The translations under genes and the position numbers were made by a program. This document shows, piece by piece, positions 4,922 to 12,699 of a stretch of 34,915 nucleotides of DNA; position 1 is the stretch's first letter, and each line of letters starts with the position of its first letter. Under the pieces are notes generated by a model. It saw only the letters and a program-made list of their open reading frames with translations. It did not search any database and was not told where the DNA came from. The DNA comes from a virus, in the IMG/VR virus record IMGVR_UViG_3300034418_003657, positions 1 to 34,915 of that record; one strand, written 5' to 3'.

Positions 4922-5332
4922 ATGGGATACAGAAGCGAAGTAGCAGTACGAGTCGTTGGTGACGCTAAGAAAGTGGCGGCGTTGCGAGACACGATGTTGC
5001 TCAAGTACCGAGACTCAGAGGGATACTTGTGGCTAACGCAGGATTTGTTTAATGAAGGTGGTGACAACCCTTGCGCAGAACACAGGGTGAATATGGACGG
5101 CACCGAGGAGTACCTTTCTGAGTTTAACGACACCAAGTGGTACACCGAGTGCCAGAACTGGTACGCCACGCTCAAAGAGTTGGCTGAGTCTGTTGGTGTG
5201 GCTGTTGAGTTTATACGTGCGGGGGAGGAGTCAGGTGACGTTGAGCATGAATACTCCGACAACATTGACGACTACGGCGGCACCATCTTATCAACCTCAA
5301 CGAAAATTGAAGTTTTTCGAGTCGTTAACTAA
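4922..5332 (+). CDS. hypothetical phage protein (136 aa)
   Basis: ATG at 4922 carries the exact leader AAGGAGAATCATC. The protein begins MGYRSEVAVRVVGDAKKVAA, an opening I associate with a small phage or prophage protein family of unknown role. It is acidic, with a mixed alpha-beta pattern and two cysteines far apart. It is next to a larger unknown protein and the AAA+/VWA set, and shares their leader. No function is claimed. Confidence 0.75.
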   Translation: MGYRSEVAVRVVGDAKKVAALRDTMLLKYRDSEGYLWLTQDLFNEGGDNPCAEHRVNMDGTEEYLSEFNDTKWYTECQNWYATLKELAESVGVAVEFIRAGEESGDVEHEYSDNIDDYGGTILSTSTKIEVFRVVN

Positions 5333-5349
5333 CCACAAGGAGAATCATC

Positions 5350-6462
5350 ATGGCATACGCAAGCAGAGCATACGAGTGCAAACCTATTTGCAACTACAAC
5401 GCCGCCGAGCGGCACATGAAAGAAACCAAACCTGTGCGCTCAGAGAAGTGGCGCTCAGACGAGCGACCCCTACGCAAGCGTTCGCAGTACCACTATCGTC
5501 TGCAACATGGCACGTGGCAGGGGCGTAGCTTCTACGATGTCATTCACCATCGCACGCCGTTGATTCGCTACTGGGAACCGTTCGACAATGGCGACCACGT
5601 TGTGTCTTTGTTCTACTGGAACAGCATGAGTTCACGAGACTTTATGTCTGCTCACCGCTGGGGTGGTTGGAATCGGCTGACCACAACGACAGGCACCGAA
5701 GTCTGTATGCCTTTGTCATCGGTGCCAAATTCAGCTAGGTGGTTTCAAGGTTCTTTCGAGAGTCCCTTTGACGGTACCAACTTCACAGCGCACCTCGTGT
5801 TCGACGAGTCACGCAAGCTCAGGGTAGACGACAGCGTCATGGTGCCTGTGTGTAAGCCGGTATCGTCAGACCATGACAAGACGTATCGAGCAAGCATACG
5901 AAACGAGATACGAGTGTTCAAAGACATCATGCTCATTCAGTTCCAACGCATACGTGACAGCGTGGAATACAGCCATCGTGACGGCGTGCCGTTCCAAGAA
6001 ACCAAAACCACGAGGAGTGACGAGTACCACACCATTCGCTCGTTGCTAACTAAGAAACTCGTTGGGGTTGACCTTGACGATGCGGAGAACGCCAGACTTA
6101 TGCAAGCGCTCATTGATGTGGGTCAGTATGTGTACAACTCGTTGGCATCAAAGTCTGCGTGGTCTGCTGGCGCTCTCAAGTACGACTGGCGCTCAAGACT
6201 AAGCACGATTGCCCCAGACTACGAGCCGCCTGAGTTCGATGCGTTTGTTGCGGCGTTTGAGCGTACGGTCATCAAGGCTGTGGGCGGTGACCGCACCTCT
6301 GCGGTTAAGCTCATCGGCGACATGGGGGTGTTTCCGCTGGCATCTGAGATGCCTCGCAACTACAAGTTCACGCAAGTATCTGATTTCACCGAGTTTTTTG
6401 ATGTCTATAAGACGTTGCTCACAAAGTTTGAGGACATCAAGAAGCGGCTGTCAAAGGTTTGA
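5350..6462 (+). CDS. large hypothetical protein next to the AAA+/VWA cassette (370 aa)
   Basis: The start at 5350 is set by AAGGAGAATCATC. I do not recognise a domain. The N-terminal 110 residues are rich in Arg, His, Tyr and Trp. The middle contains possible beta strands around SARWFQGSFESPF and FTAHLVFDESRKL. The C-terminal 150 residues are helical (ENARLMQALIDVGQYVYNSL, FDAFVAAFERTVIKAVGG). It sits directly before the MoxR-like ATPase with the same leader, so it may be a substrate or partner of that ATPase; this is inference from position. Confidence 0.8.
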   Translation: MAYASRAYECKPICNYNAAERHMKETKPVRSEKWRSDERPLRKRSQYHYRLQHGTWQGRSFYDVIHHRTPLIRYWEPFDNGDHVVSLFYWNSMSSRDFMSAHRWGGWNRLTTTTGTEVCMPLSSVPNSARWFQGSFESPFDGTNFTAHLVFDESRKLRVDDSVMVPVCKPVSSDHDKTYRASIRNEIRVFKDIMLIQFQRIRDSVEYSHRDGVPFQETKTTRSDEYHTIRSLLTKKLVGVDLDDAENARLMQALIDVGQYVYNSLASKSAWSAGALKYDWRSRLSTIAPDYEPPEFDAFVAAFERTVIKAVGGDRTSAVKLIGDMGVFPLASEMPRNYKFTQVSDFTEFFDVYKTLLTKFEDIKKRLSKV

Positions 6463-6519
6463 CGGCTGTGTTTCACCGTAGTAATATCTTTTTACAACAT
6501 ACCCAAAAGGAGAATCATC

Positions 6520-7674
6520 ATGGCTAATCAATCAACCAATCAATCCGACTTTCTTTCGTTCAAGCAAATCGTCAGCCTCATCAAAGGCGTGGGCCACAAG
6601 CGCACGGTACTTGTGATGGGCGAGAACGGTATCGGCAAGACCTCGATTCACAAGGCGCTGTGTGCTGACCCCGACTTTGCTGACTTCATCAAGCCAGCAC
6701 CTATCGACTGCACTCAGTTGTCTGACGGTTCGCTGTTCATGCCTGACATTGACCGTGAGCGTGGCGTGTCTACCGAGCTACCCAACGAGCGCCTTGGCAT
6801 CAGTCGTACCAACCAGCGTGGCGTCAACGGCGCCAAGCCTACGCTGATTATGTTCGACGAGATCGCCAAGATTCCTCAGTACGTTAAGAACATGATCGCA
6901 CCTATCGGCTACGAGCGCAGGGCCGGTGTGTTCTATGCGCCCGATGGTTCAATCGTCATCATGGCGACCAACCTAGCGAACGAGGGTCTGGGCGATATGT
7001 TGCAAGCTCACCTTGGCAACCGACTTATCAAAGTCAAGATGCGCAAGGCTACCAAAGAGGAGTACTTCAACGACTTCGCCATACCCAACGGCATGAACGC
7101 TATGCTGATGGCGTGTCTCGATGAGCACCCCGAGGTGTTCGACTCGTTCTTGGACTACGAGGAAGGCGGCAAGTTTCACGGCGTCAACTTGGAGAAAGAC
7201 AACCCGTCGATCTTCAACCCTCATGCGCTGACACCTCAGACTGCTTACGCTTCGCTTCGTTCGTTGCATGCGGCGTCTGACATTCTCGATGCGTACGAGC
7301 TTGGTGCGTTCGATGACAAGACGCTTGAGTCAGCACTGGCTGGCACGGTGGGTGAAGTTTACGCCGCCAAGATTCTGTCTTACATCAAGTTCGGTCAGCA
7401 GTTGCCAAGCCTTAGTTCCATCAAGGCCAACCCCAACACCGCTGACTTACCACGCAACAAGATTGCTCAGCAGGTTCTCGTACTCAAGATGATTGGGCAG
7501 ACACGTGACCGTGATGAGGCGCAAGCCTACGTCACTTACGTCAACCGCTTGGAGCCTGAGCTTCAGAGTCTCTTTGTTCGACGGGTGTCAGAGACTTCTA
7601 CTGCTCAGTACTTTCTTACCATCGCCGAGTACGCAAAGATGCTTGCCGACAATCGCATCTATTTCAAAGTTTGA
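6520..7674 (+). CDS. MoxR/CobS-like AAA+ ATPase
   Basis: A 384-residue ATPase. Walker A is GENGIGKT at residues 34-41, and Walker B is LIMFDE with D113/E114. The segment GSIVIMATNLANEG looks like sensor 1. The overall pattern fits the MoxR/CobS branch, whose members remodel protein complexes together with VWA-domain partners (CobS-CobT, CbbQ-CbbO, RavA-ViaA). A VWA protein gene follows at 26 nt with the same leader, as expected. CobS-labelled ATPases are common in phage genomes, but their role there is unclear, and no cobalamin pathway gene is present here. Start ATG 6520 follows AAAAGGAGAATCATC. Confidence 0.88.
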   Translation: MANQSTNQSDFLSFKQIVSLIKGVGHKRTVLVMGENGIGKTSIHKALCADPDFADFIKPAPIDCTQLSDGSLFMPDIDRERGVSTELPNERLGISRTNQRGVNGAKPTLIMFDEIAKIPQYVKNMIAPIGYERRAGVFYAPDGSIVIMATNLANEGLGDMLQAHLGNRLIKVKMRKATKEEYFNDFAIPNGMNAMLMACLDEHPEVFDSFLDYEEGGKFHGVNLEKDNPSIFNPHALTPQTAYASLRSLHAASDILDAYELGAFDDKTLESALAGTVGEVYAAKILSYIKFGQQLPSLSSIKANPNTADLPRNKIAQQVLVLKMIGQTRDRDEAQAYVTYVNRLEPELQSLFVRRVSETSTAQYFLTIAEYAKMLADNRIYFKV

Positions 7675-7699
7675 TTAACAAAACAAAGGAGAGTCAATC

Positions 7700-8953
7700 A
7701 TGGCTAAAACACAAGCTCAATCAACGTGGGACTTGATGACCCCACGCCAGCGCATCGCCGCTGTCACCATCGACATAATGGATCACATCGACTTCAGCGT
7801 CATGTGCGGCATCGTCACAATGGGTCAGACTCACGTTGTGACTGATCTACCAACAGCAGGTACCAATGGCCTTGACGAGTACTACGGTGCTGACTTTGTA
7901 ATGTCACTCACTCGTAAGCAGTTACGCTTCGTCAAGCTACACGAGGGCGGTCACAAAGCCTTGGGTCATTGCACCGACTACATGGACATTTGCAAGAAGT
8001 ACCCTGACCTTTCCAACGTGGCGATGGACTATGTTGTCAATGCGTTCATTGAACAGACTGACCCCGAGCACAAGTTCATTGAGTACCCCGATGACCCCGA
8101 GCCATTGCTCGACCCCAAGTATTACAACCGCTCGTTCGTTGACGTACTGCAAGACTTACTCCGCACTATGCCGCCGCCTCCCCCTGGTGGTAATGGCAAG
8201 AAAGAAGGTAGCGGTGGTGGTGATGACGAGGCGTCTGGCAACGGACTACCCAAGACGCTTGACAAACACATGCAAGCCTCAGAAGGCACCGACAAAGAGG
8301 CGGTGTCTAAGCAAGTGCGTGAAGCGTTGATCCACGGCGAGATGGTGCAGAAGCGTATCGCTCGTAACGCTGGTAGAACGTCTGCCAACAATCCGCTGTC
8401 TGGTCTTGCGCACAAGCGCAACACAAACTGGCGTGAGGCGTTGCGTAGCTGGGTTCAGGAAATCTGCGCTGGCGATGAGCACTCTCGCTTCAACCCGCCC
8501 AACCGTAGGTTGTTACCACTTGGCATACTCATGCCGTCACACTTCGACGTTGCTGTTGACGAGTTGCATATTTACTGCGACACCTCTGGCTCCATGCATG
8601 GTGACTATCCAGTAGTGTTCGGTGAGATCGCCAACATCTGTCAGCAAGCCAACCCCAAACTTGTTCGCATCGTTTGGTGGGACTCAGAGGTGTGCGGTGA
8701 GCAGACGTTCAAAGAAGGTGAGTACGCTCAGATCGCTACGCAACTCGCACCTCAGGGTGGTGGTGGCACTTCGCCTCAATGTGTCATCGACTACGTTCAA
8801 TCTAAACAATACAAACCGGCAGGTGCTATCTGGTTGACTGACGGTTATCTCGACGCTTGCCCCACACCTGCGTGTGGCAACGAACTGTGGGGCGTTGTTA
8901 ACAACGACCACTTCAAACCTGCGCATGGCAAAACCTTGCGTATTTATTCTTAA
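7700..8953 (+). CDS. VWA-domain protein with metallopeptidase-like motif
   Basis: A 417-residue protein. The N-terminal part has HEGGH at residues 81-85, a zinc-peptidase-like HExxH. A flexible Pro/Gly linker (PPPPPGGNGKK, GSGGGDD) follows at about 155-180. The C-terminal VWA-like domain has a metal-ion-dependent adhesion site: DTSGSM at 294-299, a Thr in GGGGTSP (T357) and an Asp in LTDG (D381). This matches the putative-metallopeptidase plus VWA-like architecture (DUF2201-type). It is almost certainly the partner of the upstream MoxR-like ATPase: the ATPase would drive and the MIDAS would hold the target. Whether the HEGGH site is catalytic cannot be told. Confidence 0.85.
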   Translation: MAKTQAQSTWDLMTPRQRIAAVTIDIMDHIDFSVMCGIVTMGQTHVVTDLPTAGTNGLDEYYGADFVMSLTRKQLRFVKLHEGGHKALGHCTDYMDICKKYPDLSNVAMDYVVNAFIEQTDPEHKFIEYPDDPEPLLDPKYYNRSFVDVLQDLLRTMPPPPPGGNGKKEGSGGGDDEASGNGLPKTLDKHMQASEGTDKEAVSKQVREALIHGEMVQKRIARNAGRTSANNPLSGLAHKRNTNWREALRSWVQEICAGDEHSRFNPPNRRLLPLGILMPSHFDVAVDELHIYCDTSGSMHGDYPVVFGEIANICQQANPKLVRIVWWDSEVCGEQTFKEGEYAQIATQLAPQGGGGTSPQCVIDYVQSKQYKPAGAIWLTDGYLDACPTPACGNELWGVVNNDHFKPAHGKTLRIYS

Positions 8954-8971
8954 TCAAAAAGGAGATTCACC

Positions 8972-9538
8972 ATGAAAGCATACACAGACCGACTCGCCGC
9001 CGTTCTTGCTGACTTGAAAGCAACCAATGCAGACGACCATCAGCTTCCCTTATTCCCCGATCACACCGAGGCAGAGGTAACGCCAAAGGCCGAGCCAAAG
9101 AAATTGAACAGGGGTAAGTTACCAAGCAAGAGGTCACGTGCTCGTGTGCCGCTCAACCTGCGCACAGTAGAAGGCTCGTTGCTTATTCTTCGCAACCTTG
9201 GTTTCAGCTACATCGTAGAAAGTCAAGACGGTACCACGAGCTATAAGCATGGCTTGGTGACTTCAATCAAAGCTGTGGAGCCTGCTAAAAAGAAAAAGGC
9301 TACCTATGCAGACAAGCCTCGTGGGTACTTGCGTGAGTACGTTAGACCTCAAATGAAAGACCTGAAGGTCAATGAGCTACTTGAAATATCAAGCGCTCAC
9401 CCTGACGGCACTAAGATCAATCTGTATTCGTTGCAGTCGGCGGTGTGTAACGCCGGTTACGCACTTTGGGGCGCTGGTTCTGTCACTACCTCTATGAACC
9501 CCAAGACTAAAAACGTAGAAGTTTTGCGTTTGTATTAA
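8972..9538 (+). CDS. hypothetical basic protein in the AAA+/VWA cluster (188 aa)
   Basis: ATG at 8972 follows AAGGAGATTCACC. The protein has an acidic/Pro-rich N-terminus (QLPLFPDHTEAEV), a Lys/Arg-rich stretch (KKLNRGKLPSKRSRARV), then a compact domain (LRTVEGSLLILRNLGFSYIV). The C-terminal half is another basic alpha-beta region. Nucleic-acid binding is plausible from charge but unproven. It lies between the VWA gene and the DUF3150-like gene and shares their leader, suggesting one functional set. Confidence 0.75.
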   Translation: MKAYTDRLAAVLADLKATNADDHQLPLFPDHTEAEVTPKAEPKKLNRGKLPSKRSRARVPLNLRTVEGSLLILRNLGFSYIVESQDGTTSYKHGLVTSIKAVEPAKKKKATYADKPRGYLREYVRPQMKDLKVNELLEISSAHPDGTKINLYSLQSAVCNAGYALWGAGSVTTSMNPKTKNVEVLRLY

Positions 9539-9559
9539 TAATAAGAAAGGAGAATCATC

Positions 9560-10435
9560 ATGGCACGATTTAATATCGACACGTGCGCTATGCTCGTTGA
9601 GTTCAGCGCACCACAGTGGACGGCTCGCCGTCTTGACCGCAACACATCTGACGAAGTTGTTATGCGTAAGGGTGCGGCGGCTAAAGATGCGGCTCGTGTT
9701 AACAAGCACCTGCTTGCAGGGCGTAACGAGTTAGAGGTTATCAACAAGAAGGTTAACGCCGCACGTACCTATGTGTACGAGAACACGTTGCCTTGGTCTG
9801 ACTCTGGCGTTCGCTTGCTACCAACTAAGCGCTTCACCGAGTTTAACGAGCGCATGATGGCGTTTGAGCAGGAGTTTGTTGAACTCGTCAATGAGTTCGT
9901 TGCGGTTTACCCATCGCTGATTACAGCGCAAGCTATGGCCTTGGGTGATATGTTCAACCGTAGCGAGTACCCCGAGCCACACACCATCGCTCGTAAGTTT
10001 GCCTTTCACCTTAACTATATGCCTGTGCCTAAGGCTGGTGACTTCAGGATTGATGTGGGTAACGAAGCGCAAGCTGAGCTTCAGGAGAAGCTAGCTAAGA
10101 TGGCTGACGCTCGTGTCGAGGCGGCAATGCAAGACGCACGTGATCGACTCAAGGCGCACCTTGACCGCATGATGAAACAGCTTCACGTTGAGGTTGACGC
10201 TGATGGCAAAGCGAAGAAAGGTAAACTGTACGACTCGCTCATCGACGGTGGCATGGAGTTGTGCGACTTGCTTGAGAGCTTGAATATCACCAACGACCCA
10301 GACATTGAAGAAGCACGTAGGCAACTGCGTTCGGTTCTCAGTACCGTGGACATTGTTGATCTTCGCAAGCACCCCAGCGCTCGTGTCGAGATTCGTACTC
10401 AGGTTGCTGAGATCGCTGACAAGTTTAATTTCTAA
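9560..10435 (+). CDS. DUF3150-like protein (291 aa)
   Basis: ATG at 9560 has the standard leader AAAGGAGAATCATC. The length, the mostly helical make-up and the neighbourhood (MoxR-like ATPase and VWA protein) match DUF3150 proteins of phages and conjugative elements, which are often found with these partners. Visible elements are a coiled-coil centre (ELQEKLAKMADARVEAAMQD) and a segment with PKAGDFRIDV before it. The biochemical role of DUF3150 is unknown. The family assignment rests on my recall of its pattern and context, not on a search. Confidence 0.6.
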   Translation: MARFNIDTCAMLVEFSAPQWTARRLDRNTSDEVVMRKGAAAKDAARVNKHLLAGRNELEVINKKVNAARTYVYENTLPWSDSGVRLLPTKRFTEFNERMMAFEQEFVELVNEFVAVYPSLITAQAMALGDMFNRSEYPEPHTIARKFAFHLNYMPVPKAGDFRIDVGNEAQAELQEKLAKMADARVEAAMQDARDRLKAHLDRMMKQLHVEVDADGKAKKGKLYDSLIDGGMELCDLLESLNITNDPDIEEARRQLRSVLSTVDIVDLRKHPSARVEIRTQVAEIADKFNF

Positions 10436-10444
10436 GGAGTGTTT

Positions 10445-10774
10445 ATGAGGCCAATCTACGTACACCAGCTTCACCAAGACTTTGGCATGGAGATGGGTGC
10501 TGATTGTGTGCTCGATGTTCTGAGCGATTTCCGTGGGCCTACGCCCACGGAGTCTCTTGTTCGTGAGTGCCACAAAGATAAGATTTCTGCACCAGCTACT
10601 ACGTACAAGAAGTTATCTGTACTAAAAGCCAAAGGGTTTGTGCGTGAGCACAAGCACCCTGAAGATCGTGACCAACGCAAGACTTGGATTGAAATTACCG
10701 ACAAGGGTCTTGAGTACTTAACCGCTTGGGAAGGAGACACTTATGAAATGCCTAAGATGCAATCACAAGACTGA
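10445..10774 (+). CDS. MarR-like winged-helix regulator
   Basis: A 109-residue protein. ATG at 10445 follows TAAGGAG; the GTG at 10439 is too close to that site. Residues 40-95 show a winged helix: a recognition-type helix with SAPATTYKKLSVLKAKGFV, then a wing with EDRDQRKTWIEITDKGLEYL, the classic MarR-type hairpin ending in T-x-K-G. A DNA-binding transcription regulator is likely, and the palindromes upstream are possible but unproven targets. The 3' end overlaps the next gene by 32 nt. Confidence 0.75.
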   Translation: MRPIYVHQLHQDFGMEMGADCVLDVLSDFRGPTPTESLVRECHKDKISAPATTYKKLSVLKAKGFVREHKHPEDRDQRKTWIEITDKGLEYLTAWEGDTYEMPKMQSQD

Positions 10775-10919
10775 AGTTCTTGAAACGAGAGTCATTGACG
10801 AGCAACCTCGATGGATCAAGCGGCGCAGACAATGCAGGTCATGCGCCTATTTGATATGGACTGTCGAGATGCCTGCCGAAGATGTTGTCATTCCAGAGGA
10901 AGGAGTGCAGATCACATGA
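10743..10919 (+). CDS. NrdR-like zinc-ribbon protein (58 aa)
   Basis: The protein opens with MKCLRCNHKTEVLETRVIDE and carries RRRQCRSC, so the four cysteines are C3/C6 and C31/C34, with an arginine patch before the second pair. This closely follows the N-terminal DNA-binding zinc ribbon of NrdR, the repressor of ribonucleotide reductase genes, but there is no ATP-cone domain after it. GGAGACACTT precedes the ATG. A phage mini-regulator made of the NrdR ribbon alone is the likely reading. It overlaps genes on both sides (32 nt upstream, 4 nt downstream). Confidence 0.7.
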   Translation: MKCLRCNHKTEVLETRVIDEQPRWIKRRRQCRSCAYLIWTVEMPAEDVVIPEEGVQIT

Positions 10920-11182
10920 AAGAGGAAGTGACTATCGACCAAGTTGCGGCTTTCCTACAGGTCAATCGTAAGAGTGCCATTCAACGTATGTCTCGACTTG
11001 TTAAGAAAAACCGAGCGGCTAAGCTGAACTACCCCAAGCCTGGGATGCCGTCGAAGTTTTTAATTAACATGCCGTTGGAAGAACTACTCAAGACGCAGAA
11101 GTATGCGAAGCCGAAGATGAACCCACACGTTGATTGGGGTAAGTTTTGTAGCAACCCATTTAATTTAGGAGGTGCGAAATGA
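10916..11182 (+). CDS. small helix-turn-helix protein (88 aa)
   Basis: The start at 10916 (ATGA overlap) is preferred over the longer open frame from 10811, because AAGGAGTGCAG lies just upstream and the longer form would overlap the zinc-ribbon gene. Residues 5-40 read as a helix-turn-helix with VTIDQVAAFLQVNRKSAIQR followed by a basic segment (LVKKNRAAKL). The tail (KYAKPKMNPHVDWGKF) is unassigned. It is probably DNA-binding, in a cluster of three small regulators. Confidence 0.7.
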   Translation: MKEEVTIDQVAAFLQVNRKSAIQRMSRLVKKNRAAKLNYPKPGMPSKFLINMPLEELLKTQKYAKPKMNPHVDWGKFCSNPFNLGGAK

Positions 11183-11520
11183 AGCATAAAGAACTTGAAC
11201 TTGGAATTACTTTGCGAGATGAAGGCACCAAAAAGGCTCTTGAAAATGCTGGTGCAAATTGGCATGAGGTAGCAATTACCTTGGCTGTTAAATACTTTAA
11301 GACCGTAGGAGTAAACGGTGCTTTGTTTGAAGATGTAAGAAAATATGCGGTTACTTGCGGGTTACGTGCGCCGCCATCTCCAAACGCTTGGGGCGCGGTC
11401 GCTCTTGACATGAGCAAGAAAAAAATGATTATTAGAACCGGCGATTTTCTTCCAAGTAAAGATAGTAGGAGTCATGCCCGTTCTCAACCTGTTTGGCGTT
11501 TAACAAAACAATATAGGTAA
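11179..11520 (+). CDS. hypothetical phage protein (113 aa)
   Basis: ATGA overlap and TAGGAGGTG upstream make the start secure. The sequence pattern, FEDVRKYAVTCGLRAPPSPN then AWGAVAL, with a C-terminal HARSQPVWRL, is one I associate with many phage and prophage genomes. I know of no established function. A winged-helix-like fold is possible from the alternating helices and strands. It is more A/T-rich than its immediate neighbours. Confidence 0.75.
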   Translation: MKHKELELGITLRDEGTKKALENAGANWHEVAITLAVKYFKTVGVNGALFEDVRKYAVTCGLRAPPSPNAWGAVALDMSKKKMIIRTGDFLPSKDSRSHARSQPVWRLTKQYR

Positions 11521-11531
11521 AAGGAGAACGT

Positions 11532-11780
11532 ATGAACGAAAAACAAATTGTTAATTGGCTACTAGGCTTTACGATGGGCATGTTGACGGTGCTATCTTAC
11601 GAGAAGCTAATGAGTGAACCTTTGGTCATCTATGACAGCGAAGCGACACGTGCTGATGAACTCATAAGCATCTACAAACGTGGGGTCAAAGACGCACTAA
11701 AAACTAACCCTGTATCGTTCCAGTTGGAGCAAACGTGCTTAGAAGTTTGGGCTAACAAGCAACCTGCGGAGGCGAAATGA
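11532..11780 (+). CDS. membrane-anchored hypothetical protein (82 aa)
   Basis: ATG at 11532 follows AAAAGGAGAACGT. Residues about 7-22 (VNWLLGFTMGMLTVLSY) form a hydrophobic N-terminal anchor. The rest is a soluble charged region of about 55 residues (ATRADELISIYKRGVKDALK). It resembles the small anchored proteins often scattered in phage early regions. No function is assigned. ATGA overlap with the DUF3310 gene. Confidence 0.7.
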   Translation: MNEKQIVNWLLGFTMGMLTVLSYEKLMSEPLVIYDSEATRADELISIYKRGVKDALKTNPVSFQLEQTCLEVWANKQPAEAK

Positions 11781-12097
11781 GCGCACGTGATAAGCAAGTC
11801 GGTGGTAAGCACTACAAACGCATGGGTATTGAGCCGTGGGACGTTATTGATACGTGGCCTAAGCAACAGCGCATCGGTGCGTATCGAGCCGGTGGGTTAA
11901 AGTACATCATGCGTATGGGTACGAAAGACGAAGCCCCCCAAGAAATTGGTAAGGGTAAACACTATCTTGAAAAACTATTGGAGGTGTTAAATGAAAGAAT
12001 CGCAACTGAAGGATCCGGGCCAAGCAGTAGTCGATCTAAAAAGAGCAAGCGCAAGGCTACAAGAGATATGCGCAAACGCAAGAGTAAGTCAAAGTGA
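11777..12097 (+). CDS. DUF3310 family protein
   Basis: A 106-residue protein. Residues 8-13 (VGGKHY) and the pattern EPWDVIDTW, GAYRAGGLKYIMRMGTKD, then KGKHYLEKLLE are diagnostic of DUF3310, a widespread small phage family sometimes annotated as nucleotide-kinase-like, without firm biochemistry. The last 30 residues are Ser/Lys/Arg-rich (SSSRSKKSKRKATRDMRKRK). They are encoded by DNA shared with the next gene in another frame, so this tail may simply follow from the overlap. Confidence 0.85.
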   Translation: MSARDKQVGGKHYKRMGIEPWDVIDTWPKQQRIGAYRAGGLKYIMRMGTKDEAPQEIGKGKHYLEKLLEVLNERIATEGSGPSSSRSKKSKRKATRDMRKRKSKSK

Positions 12098-12191
12098 ACT
12101 CTACGAAGTAACTGAACTGAGCAAGCTAACAGTAAGAGCATCAAGCGCCATACTTGTGTGGGCGGAAGGAGTTGTTGATGGCACTCGTTGA
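11991..12191 (+). CDS. hypothetical protein overlapping the DUF3310 gene (66 aa)
   Basis: ATG at 11991 is preceded by TTGGAGGTGTTAA, a strong ribosome binding site. The frame overlaps 107 nt of the DUF3310 gene. Residues about 30-60 (VSQSELYEVTELSKLTVRAS) resemble a helix-turn-helix, though weakly. The 3' end overlaps the next gene start by 14 nt. The leader and the coupling on both sides support coding; function is unknown. Confidence 0.6.
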   Translation: MKESQLKDPGQAVVDLKRASARLQEICANARVSQSELYEVTELSKLTVRASSAILVWAEGVVDGTR

Positions 12192-12390
12192 CGAACAAGA
12201 ACTTGACTTACAACTAGGAGAAGCGCGTGAACAAATCAAAAATCTCAGGCAAGAAATTGTCAAACACAAAAGACGAATCGCACATTTGGAAACAAGCCTC
12301 GAAACTATTCGGGCTACATGCGCACTCGGACTTCAACCAGAAAATGAAGAGGAAACCAAACAGGCTGAAAGCTTTGTCTGGTCTAGGTGA
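12178..12390 (+). CDS. hypothetical coiled-coil protein (70 aa)
   Basis: The start at 12178 is chosen for its GAAGGAGTTGTTG leader; an upstream ATG at 12154 lacks one. Residues 5-45 are a strong coiled coil (LQLGEAREQIKNLRQEIVKH, RRIAHLETSLETIRA). A short acidic tail follows. It probably oligomerises. No family is recognised. Confidence 0.65.
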   Translation: MALVDEQELDLQLGEAREQIKNLRQEIVKHKRRIAHLETSLETIRATCALGLQPENEEETKQAESFVWSR

Positions 12391-12403
12391 GGCATTACTG
12401 TGA
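12227..12403 (+). CDS. possible overlapping small gene (58 aa, GTG start)
   Basis: In a second frame inside and beyond the previous gene, GTG at 12227 has CTAGGAGAAGCGC immediately upstream. The frame runs 58 codons and ends in a GTGA overlap with the VRR-NUC gene, the same coupling used elsewhere in the window. The product is basic (SHIWKQASKLFGLHAHSDFN, MKRKPNRLKAL). The leader and the coupled stop argue for a real gene. The long overlap with a coiled-coil gene argues for caution. Confidence 0.35.
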   Translation: MNKSKISGKKLSNTKDESHIWKQASKLFGLHAHSDFNQKMKRKPNRLKALSGLGEALL

Positions 12404-12699
12404 CGCCTGAAGCAAAAGTAAAAAAGAAAGTTAAAGGCATACTCGATGAGTTAGGCGCCTATCACTTCTTCCCCCTGATGGGGGGCTTTGGTCGTGCTGG
12501 TGTGCCTGACATCATTGGGTGTTACAACGGCTGTTTCTTTGCGATTGAATGTAAAGCAGGTAGCAATAAGACAACAGCCCTACAAGATCGTGAGCTTGAA
12601 AAGATTCGCAAAGCTGGCGGGGTAGCAATAATTGTTAACGAGGAGAATCTTGAATATGTCAAAGCCGCCATACAAGCGCATACTGGTCGTCGACTTTGA
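12400..12699 (+). CDS. VRR-NUC domain nuclease
   Basis: A 99-residue stand-alone VRR-NUC domain starting at GTG 12400. It has G-VPDIIG with the catalytic Asp, then FFAIECKAG with the E-x-K pair, then TALQDRELEKIRKAGGVAII, the signature of this PD-(D/E)XK superfamily branch. Stand-alone phage VRR-NUC proteins are thought to be structure-specific or resolvase-like nucleases and often occur near SNF2-type helicases, as here (16048). The 3' end overlaps the polymerase gene by 44 nt. Confidence 0.88.
   Translation: MTPEAKVKKKVKGILDELGAYHFFPLMGGFGRAGVPDIIGCYNGCFFAIECKAGSNKTTALQDRELEKIRKAGGVAIIVNEENLEYVKAAIQAHTGRRL

Noticed and set aside
6520-8953. Cobaltochelatase (CobS/CobT) for vitamin B12
   Set aside because: Only the general ATPase and VWA folds are shared; no CobN or other cobalamin gene is present, so a metabolic role is unsupported.
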